Source: a virus
Virus record (IMG/VR): IMGVR_UViG_3300031251_000001
Location: 124,001-188,000 of that record
Length of the DNA stretch: 64,000 nt
Strand: one strand, 5' to 3'
The notes below the pieces were generated by a model. That model worked only from the letters and a program-made list of their open reading frames with translations, made no database searches and had not been told where the DNA came from. Positions 23,179 through 30,384 of the stretch are shown here, piece by piece (positions within the stretch are counted from its first letter, which is position 1; every line of letters starts with the position of its first letter). Made by a program: the position numbers and the translations under genes.

Positions 23179-24303
23179 TTATCTACTGACCCGTCCTGAT
23201 TTCAGGATGTTCGGGTCAAGGCTGGTGGAAGCACTCGACAGCTCCGGCACCCTCGCGAAAGGATTCCAGCTGATGATGCCGTCATCACCGCGAAGCATGC
23301 CGTACCAGGGCCTGGGGTTCTGAATGTCGTAAGCGTGCCGCTGGGTGTCCCGGTGGCAATCCACACAAGAAGCCTTCGAGGCGGAGAAGAAGGCCCCATT
23401 GTACCTGGGTGGCACGATCGAGTCCCGTTCGGTCGTTGTCGCCATACCGCACTCTATGCCGTCCTGGACCAGCCAGGGCTCTCCCAGGGCAGGACGGAAG
23501 GGCATGGTCTTGAGTGTCTGCTTGGAGACCTCCTTCTCGATCTTAGGCATCTCCACGACTAACGCAGTGCGTGGCTTAAAGAGTCGAGGGTGAAGTGACG
23601 GGAAGATCATCTTGAGCGGGGAGGACGAGGGCTTACGATACTCGCCCAGCACATAGGTGAGCTCCGTCTCGTTGCGAACGGGTCGATAGACGTTGACGGC
23701 CCAGTGCTCAGCACCTGTTTCGTTGTCGGATTTGGTGCGAGTACGGATCTCGAAAGGGAGCTGGTCGCCGTCCGTGAACTTCTGGTAGAGGATCTCCACC
23801 AGGGTCGTTCCCTGGGGGAAGTCCCAGCTGACGGCGTCAGCGTACCGCTTCGATTCAGGCCGTCGCTCGGGACCGACGCTAATCTTGATGTTTCCAGTCT
23901 GAGGTAAAAGAAGGGCCTTCACGCTGGGGTAACCAGGTGGCAGTCCCGCTGTCCGAACCCACGGTTCTTCGTTGTTCGGTGTCCCGGCTGATTCGACTTG
24001 TTTCTCCATCGAGATATTACGGCCGGTGTAAACGAGGACCACGTGATCGGTGTTGTAGCGACTGGCGTAGACAGGATTGGATTGCGTAATGGTGCCTTCC
24101 TGGAACACCGTCGGCAGCGTGGTTTCGTCGTAGAACATCAAGTCGGGTGAGTTGAGGATCTTCTGCAGCTTCTCGTCATCGGTCTTGGGTAAGGTGCTGC
24201 GAACCTTGGCTTCTTGTTCCTTGGACATGTACCGCCACGGTGGCTCAGCCACGGCGGCGGGGACCAGGAACAGACACAGAGCTAAAGTGATGAGACGCAT
24301 CAT
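23179..24303 (-). CDS. exported protein with a c-type heme-binding motif
   Basis: 374 aa. Signal peptide (MMRLITLALCLFLVPAAVA), a long unrecognised beta-rich region, then CVDCHRDTQRHA at residues 313-324. CxxCH is the covalent heme c attachment site, and the preceding context (GAFFSASKASC) fits cytochrome c-like domains of bacterial exported proteins. A Met ligand could be M335 (WYGML). AGGAG precedes the ATG; palindrome site 3 lies 25 bases upstream. Phage-encoded heme c proteins are unusual. If maturation occurs it would be by the host Ccm system in the periplasm. Confidence 0.75.
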   Translation of the reverse strand: MMRLITLALCLFLVPAAVAEPPWRYMSKEQEAKVRSTLPKTDDEKLQKILNSPDLMFYDETTLPTVFQEGTITQSNPVYASRYNTDHVVLVYTGRNISMEKQVESAGTPNNEEPWVRTAGLPPGYPSVKALLLPQTGNIKISVGPERRPESKRYADAVSWDFPQGTTLVEILYQKFTDGDQLPFEIRTRTKSDNETGAEHWAVNVYRPVRNETELTYVLGEYRKPSSSPLKMIFPSLHPRLFKPRTALVVEMPKIEKEVSKQTLKTMPFRPALGEPWLVQDGIECGMATTTERDSIVPPRYNGAFFSASKASCVDCHRDTQRHAYDIQNPRPWYGMLRGDDGIISWNPFARVPELSSASTSLDPNILKSGRVSR

Positions 24304-24328
24304 GCGCTCCTAATAGTGAGGGGTAGGG

Positions 24329-24344
24329 CAAAATACGTATTTTG
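24329..24344. promoter_or_regulatory. 16-bp palindrome CAAAATACGTATTTTG, site 3
   Basis: Exact copy, 4 bases after the stop at 24349 and 25 bases before the ATG at 24303. The match extends one more base on each side (G...C). Confidence 0.88.
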
Positions 24345-24348
24345 CCGT

Positions 24349-24696
24349 CTAACAATGGAAGTCAGCCGCCTTGGCGTCCTTCAGGATGGACTTGCGAACG
24401 ATGTCATAGCGGGCCAGCAGCCAGCGTGCCTGGATGCGACGGCCTTCCTTGACGGTATCGTTGCAGTCGTCCCATTCGGTGAACTTGGTGGGCATCTTGC
24501 CTACTGATGTGGCCACGGTGTTGCCTTTCTCGACAGCTTCACGACCTGCCTCATGCAGATCGCGAGCCAGGGCCTCGACCGGGTCGTGTTTATCGACCGC
24601 AGTCTTGCACTTGTTGCCGCCGCAGCAGGGCTTGGGGTCAAGGATGTCCTTGACCGGGGTGGTGGCGGGAACACAGACTCGAACATCTTGCGACAT
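24349..24696 (-). CDS. hypothetical protein, 115 aa
   Basis: PKPCCGGNKCKTAVD near residue 22 and a single Cys at the end. Mostly helical (ALARDLHEAGREAVEKGN). ATG preceded by AAGGAAGGAT. Unrecognised. Confidence 0.68.
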   Translation of the reverse strand: MSQDVRVCVPATTPVKDILDPKPCCGGNKCKTAVDKHDPVEALARDLHEAGREAVEKGNTVATSVGKMPTKFTEWDDCNDTVKEGRRIQARWLLARYDIVRKSILKDAKAADFHC

Positions 24697-24723
24697 GGGA
24701 TCCTTCCTTTGCGCAAAGTAGAG

Positions 24724-25284
24724 TTACGACAAAACAGGTATCAAGCGGGAGAGTGTTCGCGCGAACGCTTCAATGCCTCCCTCCTTATCCAGTGTATCCA
24801 GAGGATACCACTGATTTGGTCCACCCTCGTCATCCTTTATGCTTTTACGGGTGCGATAACGAATGCCCAGGGTGAGGGCCTGCTCAGCATTGAAGTTGAC
24901 CTCAAACCAGGCAGTCCGGAACGTACCGTCGCCGCTGACAGCCGGGCCACCGGGATTGAAATCGATGCGGAACGTACCGGGGGCCAGACGCATGCTGGTA
25001 CAGACCAGAGAGAGCGTTGCCAGGCAAGCCTGCTTCCAGTTCTCCTTGGCCTGGGGCGACTGGTTCCAGCGTTCAGCGTACTTCTTCAGGCTGCCGGCGG
25101 AAGAGGAAATGCGGTGTTTGGCACTGACGACCTTCGGCGGCTTAGCTCCACCAAAGTAAGCCAGCAACTCCTTGAGGTCTTTGATCAGTTCAGCGTGGAT
25201 ATCGGGAGCCTCAGCAGTGAGGGCGTCCAGGCGGTACTGAAGCGAAGCGGTGATGACCTCGCGATTGTGTTTAGTCAGATACAT
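24724..25284 (-). CDS. hypothetical protein, 186 aa
   Basis: Helical N-terminal half (LIKDLKELLAYFGG) and a beta-rich C-terminal half (AWFEVNFNAEQALTLGIRYR). No motifs recognised. Precedes the zinc protein at 24349 in the same transcript. Confidence 0.7.
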   Translation of the reverse strand: MYLTKHNREVITASLQYRLDALTAEAPDIHAELIKDLKELLAYFGGAKPPKVVSAKHRISSSAGSLKKYAERWNQSPQAKENWKQACLATLSLVCTSMRLAPGTFRIDFNPGGPAVSGDGTFRTAWFEVNFNAEQALTLGIRYRTRKSIKDDEGGPNQWYPLDTLDKEGGIEAFARTLSRLIPVLS

Positions 25285-25290
25285 GACACC

Positions 25291-25452
25291 TCACGGTGAG
25301 ACAGGCGGCTGGGCGGGCGCCGTCTGAGTAGAAACGGGAAGGCGGCTGTGGATGGTGGATTGAACCCCCAACTTAAACAGCCACATTCCCATGACGCCAA
25401 TGATAAAAATCAAGGCAACAATCAGTTGACGATTCGGGGTATCCGCCGGCAT
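25291..25452 (-). CDS. small membrane protein, 53 aa
   Basis: ATG at 25452 with GGAGG seven bases upstream. One membrane segment (LIVALIFIIGVMGMWLFKLG) and a Pro-rich tail ending QPPVSP. Ends just before the next gene. Confidence 0.6.
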   Translation of the reverse strand: MPADTPNRQLIVALIFIIGVMGMWLFKLGVQSTIHSRLPVSTQTAPAQPPVSP

Positions 25453-25513
25453 TGAGAAGCCTCCGTTAGGATGTTACCGTTGTACCAATGCTTCCCACGC
25501 CGATCAATACAGA

Positions 25514-25912
25514 TCATTCTTCAGGGTCTTGCTCAGCAGCGAGTTCCTGCAGACAAGGTTCGATGACCAGTTTGACATCGACAGGCAGCTCACGATAGGT
25601 GAGCGACTTCTCGGCCAGGTGAACAGCGGCATGACGGGCCAGGCGATCACGGAAGAAGTCATCCAGCCAATCAGAGAAGTCGTGATCGAAGTGCGTGGTG
25701 TTGAGGTAGCCCTGAGCCAGTTCCAGCCACCAGCACAAGTGGCCATTGAAATAGTCAATATCGTGGCAGTGCTCGGCCAGCACCGTGTCCAACTTGTCGG
25801 CTCGGTTGAGGTGGTCCTTCACGGCGTTACAGAAGGTCACCGCTACGAGCAGCTGATCATTAACCGGGAATCTCTCGATGTACTCCCGCTTGTTCTGCTC
25901 TTTTCCAGGCAT
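25514..25912 (-). CDS. hypothetical acidic protein, 132 aa
   Basis: Helical, with His/Asp-rich patches (EHCHDIDYFNGH, THFDHDFSDWLDDFF). No metal-binding family recognised. Its start overlaps the end of the preceding small gene by 53 bases. Confidence 0.68.
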   Translation of the reverse strand: MPGKEQNKREYIERFPVNDQLLVAVTFCNAVKDHLNRADKLDTVLAEHCHDIDYFNGHLCWWLELAQGYLNTTHFDHDFSDWLDDFFRDRLARHAAVHLAEKSLTYRELPVDVKLVIEPCLQELAAEQDPEE

Positions 25913-26057
25913 CGGGTAAAAACCCTCCTTTAGTAAGCCACCCGTCCAAGGAGAGCAAGAGCAGCACCAATCGATTGGTGTCAGCCAGATCGAGTGGTGC
26001 TTCTTCGTTCCGCTTGGTGAGGCGACGGATCTCGGCGAGTGTTGCGTTGGGGTCCAT
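25860..26057 (-). CDS. hypothetical small protein, 65 aa
   Basis: ATG at 26057, two bases after the dCTP deaminase stop. Helical (ATLAEIRRLTKRNEEAPLDL). The longer ORF lies inside the deaminase gene and was rejected. Confidence 0.6.
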   Translation of the reverse strand: MDPNATLAEIRRLTKRNEEAPLDLADTNRLVLLLLSLDGWLTKGGFLPDAWKRAEQAGVHREIPG

Positions 26058-26059
26058 GG

Positions 26060-26644
26060 CTATCTCACGAAAGGGAGAACGATGCCAGCTTGGTTTTGAT
26101 ACTTGCCGCGTCGATCGGCGTAGCTGGTCGTGCAAGTCATACCGTGAGCGTGATCCGATTGCGTAAGTAATCTTGCACAGTCGGCTCGCAGGAAGATGAT
26201 TTGAGCGATCCCTTCGTGGGCGTAGATCTTCGCTGGCAGCGGCGTGGTGTTGCTGATCTCGATGGTGATCTTGCCTTCCCACTCCGGCTCGAGCGGGGTG
26301 ACATTGACGATCAGGCCGCAGCGAGCATAGGTACTCTTGCCGACACAGATCGCCAGGATGTCGCGAGGAATCTTGAACACCTCGAACGTCTCCCCCAGCA
26401 CGAAGCTGTTGGGCGGGATGACGCAGGTGTCACCCTCCATGCTCACGAACGACTTGGGGCTGAAGTTCTTCGGATCTACGATCTCGCCGTGGACGTTGGT
26501 GAAGACCTTGAACTTGTTACCCAACCTGGCGTCGTAGCCATAGCTGGTTACACCGTACGAGATGACACCTTTTGACATCTGCTCTTTGATGAACGGTGTA
26601 ATGCTGATCTCTTTCTCAATTTGCCAATCTGCTAAGACGCCGAT
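26060..26644 (-). CDS. dcd: dCTP deaminase, probable ATC start codon
   Basis: Deaminates dCTP to dUTP, feeding dTTP synthesis. Motifs: [29 protein letters not shown] (Ser/Arg/Ala of the active site), [14 protein letters not shown] (catalytic Glu) and [10 protein letters not shown]. Reading only from ATG at 26578 would drop the conserved N-terminal region. The frame extends to an ATC at 26644, giving [17 protein letters not shown], which fits the N-terminus of this family, with GGAGG six bases upstream. Total 194 aa, as in E. coli Dcd (193). A bifunctional deaminase/dUTPase cannot be excluded. Confidence 0.9.
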   Translation of the reverse strand: MGVLADWQIEKEISITPFIKEQMSKGVISYGVTSYGYDARLGNKFKVFTNVHGEIVDPKNFSPKSFVSMEGDTCVIPPNSFVLGETFEVFKIPRDILAICVGKSTYARCGLIVNVTPLEPEWEGKITIEISNTTPLPAKIYAHEGIAQIIFLRADCARLLTQSDHAHGMTCTTSYADRRGKYQNQAGIVLPFVR

Positions 26645-26680
26645 GGGGCACCTCCTTGGTGTTAAATTGTGGTACTCAAA

Positions 26681-26800
26681 CTACGGACCGTGAAAATCGT
26701 TCTGGGTCATGCTATGAAACCAGGAAGCCAGCCAGATGCTGAACAGGTAAAAAGCAATCCCAATCACGGTGAAAAGAATATCCAGTTTGCGTGAGATCAT
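26681..26800 (-). CDS. small membrane protein, 39 aa
   Basis: ATG at 26800 with GAGGG upstream. The sequence MISRKLDILFTVIGIAFYLF is a single membrane segment with an Arg/Lys at its front, followed by an aromatic stretch. Short but well placed between two genes. Confidence 0.5.
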   Translation of the reverse strand: MISRKLDILFTVIGIAFYLFSIWLASWFHSMTQNDFHGP

Positions 26801-26811
26801 AAAGCCCTCTG

Positions 26812-27132
26812 TTAGACATTGATTCCGCAGCCCACGTCCTTCCGGCAGACAGCACACTTCTTCACGTGCTTGCGGACACACTTCTTACAGAACGATCCGC
26901 AGTAGGTGGACTGCACGTCCTTGGTGCTGCTGCACTCTGAACAGGTCGGCTCCTCTTTCACGATATAGCACAGTGCTCCACACGCGGGGCACTCCCCCGC
27001 CGGTACCTCGCCGCCGACATCAACCCGTTGTGACAAGTCCTGGATGTCTTTGAGCTTGGCACCGGTATGGATCTTGCCGCAGTTGTCGCACTGGTACTTC
27101 TTGCCTGGTTCGACATCTTTTGGTGTTGTCAT
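26812..27132 (-). CDS. multi-zinc-ribbon protein, 106 aa
   Basis: Cys pairs: CDNCGK, CPACGALC, CSECSS, CGSFCKKC, CAVCRKDVGC. These give about two to three zinc ribbons, of which the last (KKCVRKHVKKCAVC) resembles RING-like or zinc-knuckle spacing. Function unknown; no nucleic acid partner can be read. Confidence 0.72.
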   Translation of the reverse strand: MTTPKDVEPGKKYQCDNCGKIHTGAKLKDIQDLSQRVDVGGEVPAGECPACGALCYIVKEEPTCSECSSTKDVQSTYCGSFCKKCVRKHVKKCAVCRKDVGCGINV

Positions 27133-27140
27133 GATGCTCC

Positions 27141-27626
27141 CTAGATGTAGTGGTTACCACGCAGGTGGTCACAGAGTTTCTCGACCACAGCGTCATACCA
27201 CTCCTCGCGGGTGTCGTAGTCGGCTTCGTCGGTGTTGAGACCGCTGAGGTCATCGCCATAGCGGTAGTAGAGGTGCTTGGCCTCCAGGATCTCCTGACGG
27301 GCGTCGACTGATCGCACGTGCTGGTAGACCACTGAATCTGCATCCGTGGTTCCCTCGTACTCCTGGAAGAGCCTGTCCTGCTGCTCAGGGTCAAGGTCAT
27401 GGCCCTGTTCAGTGAGGAAGAGCGTGGTGTAGAGGTAGTTGAGTTCGTACGAGGGAGTGACCTCAGCGCAGTTCACGTGGCGGTTGTAGTCATAGACATA
27501 CACCGCCACGACCTTCTCGATGAAGGGCTTATCCACGCTGGGGAAACTGTAGTATTCGGTTTGATCCAGCCCGATCACGCGGAAGTCGGGACGGACTTCG
27601 ACCGTTGGTCGCGTCGCGTCGTTCAT
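27141..27626 (-). CDS. hypothetical acidic protein, 161 aa
   Basis: Rich in Tyr, Asp and Glu (YYRYGDDLSGLNTDEADYD). ATG at 27626 has GGAGAG upstream although this start lies 98 bases inside the preceding gene. Unrecognised. Confidence 0.65.
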   Translation of the reverse strand: MNDATRPTVEVRPDFRVIGLDQTEYYSFPSVDKPFIEKVVAVYVYDYNRHVNCAEVTPSYELNYLYTTLFLTEQGHDLDPEQQDRLFQEYEGTTDADSVVYQHVRSVDARQEILEAKHLYYRYGDDLSGLNTDEADYDTREEWYDAVVEKLCDHLRGNHYI

Positions 27627-28017
27627 AGCCTCTCTCCGTGATGATGTGAGTTTTCGAGATGTGAGCGTAGTAAGAAGGCCAGTCGACGAAGATGCCGACG
27701 CTGGCCAGCTTGTCTGCCGGCATCATGAGCATGTCGCCGGTGTTGGTGTGATAGCCAGGGAAGATGTGCTCTCGGTGCAGCTCGCCGACTTGTTCCCATT
27801 CGGCCCGCTCACCGCGGATGCGGGTGATGCGGATCACCTGGAAGATGTGCGATTTGGCCGTGCTGGGTGTCGGGTCGTGGTTCATGCTGACGTTGTCAAC
27901 AAAGAGGATCTGGCCGACGACCAGGTCAGGCTTCGTTGGTGTAGGAGGCAGCGTCAATACGCTGCCCGTAGGCCTCCTCGAACTTTTCTCGTTGGTTGAT
28001 ATCGAAAAGTTTTTCAT
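27529..28017 (-). CDS. hypothetical protein, up to 162 aa, start uncertain
   Basis: The region LVVGQILFVDNVS looks like real coding sequence but lacks a start; ATG at 28017 overlaps the upstream gene by 92 bases, while ATG at 27885 would lose it. Beta-rich middle (SHIFQVIRITRIRGERAEWE). The Arg-rich end overlaps the next gene. Confidence 0.55.
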   Translation of the reverse strand: MKNFSISTNEKSSRRPTGSVLTLPPTPTKPDLVVGQILFVDNVSMNHDPTPSTAKSHIFQVIRITRIRGERAEWEQVGELHREHIFPGYHTNTGDMLMMPADKLASVGIFVDWPSYYAHISKTHIITERGYERRDATNGRSPSRLPRDRAGSNRILQFPQRG

Positions 28018-28345
28018 CGAAGTCCCAGTCCTCGCAAGGGGCGGAGAAGGTGTCAACGCTCAGGTTGTGTATGTCCGCTTTCCGTAGCAGCTCTCTAAAA
28101 TCGTGACCGACCTGCATCCCGCATTCGGCTAAGTTGCCGAGGTCGCCGAGGTTGAATTGCTCATTGGATTCCATGTAGCAATCGTAGCCCTCTTCCGTGA
28201 GAAACCACTCGTTGAAGATCTCGATCAGCGTAACCTTGAGAACGTCACCTGCGGTGATCTTATCGGAATCCCAAGTGACGGTAGCGTACGCCATGTCACC
28301 AGCTTCCGAGTTCTTGCTGGTGACGTTGATGGTGTGTCGTTTCAT
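27926..28345 (-). CDS. hypothetical acidic protein, 139 aa
   Basis: Glu/Asp-rich with a few Cys (YDCYMESNEQFNLGD). Start overlaps the upstream stop as ATGA. No recognised family. Confidence 0.68.
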   Translation of the reverse strand: MKRHTINVTSKNSEAGDMAYATVTWDSDKITAGDVLKVTLIEIFNEWFLTEEGYDCYMESNEQFNLGDLGNLAECGMQVGHDFRELLRKADIHNLSVDTFSAPCEDWDFDEKLFDINQREKFEEAYGQRIDAASYTNEA

Positions 28346-28791
28346 GGTTTAGCCTTTTGCTGGAGATAGCCACATTTACAGTGGCCATTGAACAGATCGA
28401 TGCTAGGGCAAGTACACGTCGTCTTGGGTAGCGACTTGATTGTGATGCCCGGCAACGGTATTGGCTGCAGTGGGGTAGGTGTCAGATTGATAGACACGTT
28501 GAGTTGCGGTGCGGCGGGCGGGTTGGCCGGTGGTGCTTTTGTTGAGTTGGGGTTCTTCTTCACCAGGGTGCAATTCTTGACTGGTGCACAGCGAGAAATC
28601 ACAACCGTTTTAGCTCCGCCCCCGAATGTGGATTGGCTGGTCGAAGCGTCGTACCAGATGACATCATCGCAGCTGATACTTCCTTGGTTGAGAAATCCCT
28701 TAAAATCCTTAGTCATCCCGGTGACGATGATCGAGTGACCGACCGCAGGAGTAGCTACCTCATCACCAATCTCGACATCTTCTAAAAGCAT
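28342..28791 (-). CDS. hypothetical protein, 149 aa, with Pro linker and Cys tail
   Basis: ATG at 28791 preceded by AAGGAG right after a terminator hairpin. An N-terminal beta-domain (LLEDVEIGDEVATPAVG), a Pro/Asn-rich linker and a C-terminal Cys cluster (TCTCPSIDLFNGHCKC) that could bind metal. Unrecognised. Confidence 0.65.
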   Translation of the reverse strand: MLLEDVEIGDEVATPAVGHSIIVTGMTKDFKGFLNQGSISCDDVIWYDASTSQSTFGGGAKTVVISRCAPVKNCTLVKKNPNSTKAPPANPPAAPQLNVSINLTPTPLQPIPLPGITIKSLPKTTCTCPSIDLFNGHCKCGYLQQKAKP

Positions 28792-28803
28792 TTCAGTCTC
28801 CTT

Positions 28804-28837
28804 AAACGAAAGCAGGGAGTGGTATATCCACTCCCTG
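28804..28837 (-). terminator. intrinsic terminator with TTTCGTTT tail
   Basis: Minus strand: CAGGGAGTGG ATATA CCACTCCCTG, 10-bp stem, then CTTTCGTTT and AAGGAG of the next gene. One of four hairpins with a TTTCGTTT tail placed directly before a ribosome binding site. Confidence 0.8.
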
Positions 28838-28858
28838 GGCAAGACACAAGAGTCGATG

Positions 28859-29170
28859 CTAGGCCATCAAGCTGGGCAAAATCTTCAGAGTGCGAATGAG
28901 GCCACGTCGCATGACTGCTCCACCGCCGTCCCGGATCTCCAGTTGGATCTTGTAGTCTCCCGGAGTCGGGAAGGGGTTGTAGATGGTGAGGAAGTCAGCG
29001 GAACTGACCGAACCGGACACCTGGAGGCCATTGATCACCACGATATCGACGTTAACGTCCGGTGACACAACGACCAGCTTGGCTGAGTAACCAGGCGTCA
29101 CCCAGTCCAGCTTGATCCTGACGAAGCGGATTCGACGACCACGTTCACCAGCGTAAATCGGTTGTGCCAT
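28859..29170 (-). CDS. small virion-like protein, 103 aa
   Basis: Beta-sandwich-like sequence (PDVNVDIVVINGLQVSGSVS, PTPGDYKIQLEIRDGGG). It ends the run of fibre/virion-like genes 28.9-32.6 kb. Role inferred from position and composition. Confidence 0.6.
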   Translation of the reverse strand: MAQPIYAGERGRRIRFVRIKLDWVTPGYSAKLVVVSPDVNVDIVVINGLQVSGSVSSADFLTIYNPFPTPGDYKIQLEIRDGGGAVMRRGLIRTLKILPSLMA

Positions 29171-29180
29171 CGCTCACTCC

Positions 29181-30374
29181 TTACTCGTCCACCAGGGTGT
29201 AAAGCTCATCCATGCCGGCGTCGAGTATGGTGATCTCTTTGTCTTGATCGCTACCCATCCCGGCGTCCATTTCGTACATCTCGTCCATGTAATAATTACT
29301 GATGTAGTACCCCCATTCGATGGGTTCTTCTATCTCCACTGTATCATCGTCCACCCGCACGGTGACCCAGTTAACACTGGTGCCGGCAAGCTGAACGTGC
29401 GAAGTACCCAAGAAGAGCACCTTCGTGTGCAGGAGCCCGATGGCCTCTCCCTGCAGCTGTACCGCGCCGACGGCTGCTACCAGGTGACGATGGAACAGAA
29501 GGCTAGCCGGCTGTCCAGCAGCCAAAGTTGATGACACGCCGGCATAGAGTTGCCGTTGAAACAGTAACGTCGCCGCGTGTCCTGTGGCCGATACCGAGGA
29601 CGCACTCAGTGAGAAGACGCGTACCTTACCCAGCCACACTGGTAGGCCAGCAGCGATGACCTGAGAAGCACCCATGTGCAACTGGCGCGAGATGCGCATC
29701 CCCAGCGTGCCGCCGTGCAGCACAACGGAAGAGGCACCCAAACGTAGGACCTTGAGATCGACAAAGGCGAGGTCCTCACCTGCCAGAACCGTATTCTCTC
29801 CAGCCAGGTGGAAATAGCGGGTGTAGGGCATGCGCAGCCCTTGCCCCTGAGCTGTCAGCGACGAGACACCACAATGCAGCACGCGACTATGGAAGAGGTT
29901 AGCACCCTGCCCGGTGAGTGACACAGCGCCAATACCGGCGTACAGTCGACGGCGATGGAAGAGGCCGGCACTGACGCCACTGACGGTCGCTTGACCGGTG
30001 GCCACCTTCAGTAATCGATTGTGCTTGAGGAATGCTCCTATGCCGGCCAGCGTAGTGGCGGAGACCCCCAGGGTGAGGCGTCGGTCATGGAAGAGTGAGA
30101 CAGACTGGCCTGTCAGGCTGACGCTGCCAGCGGCCATCTGTAGCCGCCTGGTCAACGTGAGCGTGGTGCCGAGGCCTGCGAGCGTGACTGCGCCGGTACC
30201 GGCTAGGATCTTACGTGTGACGCTGGCGGTGACACCCTGTCCAGCGAGCTGGACGGCTCCTGTTCCGGCATAGAGATGTGACTGTTTGAGCAGATTCACG
30301 CCGTTGCCGGCAGTGACCACGCTGCCGCCTTGCAGCGGCGTGGTCTCACCAGCTAAAGCTAAAAGAAGGCCCAT
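29181..30374 (-). CDS. tandem-repeat fibre protein, ~22-residue repeats
   Basis: 397 aa. About thirteen degenerate repeats of 22-23 residues with the core GAVSLTGQGANLFHSRVLHC, i.e. small-residue strand, turn at G-Q, hydrophobic strand and a basic R-x-L. Such repeats are known in phage and bacterial surface proteins and probably stack as a beta-solenoid. An acidic, Tyr/Met-rich C-terminal segment (NYYMDEMYEMDAG) follows. ATG at 30374 with GGAG. Candidate tail fibre. Confidence 0.72.
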   Translation of the reverse strand: MGLLLALAGETTPLQGGSVVTAGNGVNLLKQSHLYAGTGAVQLAGQGVTASVTRKILAGTGAVTLAGLGTTLTLTRRLQMAAGSVSLTGQSVSLFHDRRLTLGVSATTLAGIGAFLKHNRLLKVATGQATVSGVSAGLFHRRRLYAGIGAVSLTGQGANLFHSRVLHCGVSSLTAQGQGLRMPYTRYFHLAGENTVLAGEDLAFVDLKVLRLGASSVVLHGGTLGMRISRQLHMGASQVIAAGLPVWLGKVRVFSLSASSVSATGHAATLLFQRQLYAGVSSTLAAGQPASLLFHRHLVAAVGAVQLQGEAIGLLHTKVLFLGTSHVQLAGTSVNWVTVRVDDDTVEIEEPIEWGYYISNYYMDEMYEMDAGMGSDQDKEITILDAGMDELYTLVDE

Positions 30375-30384
30375 GCCGGCTCCT

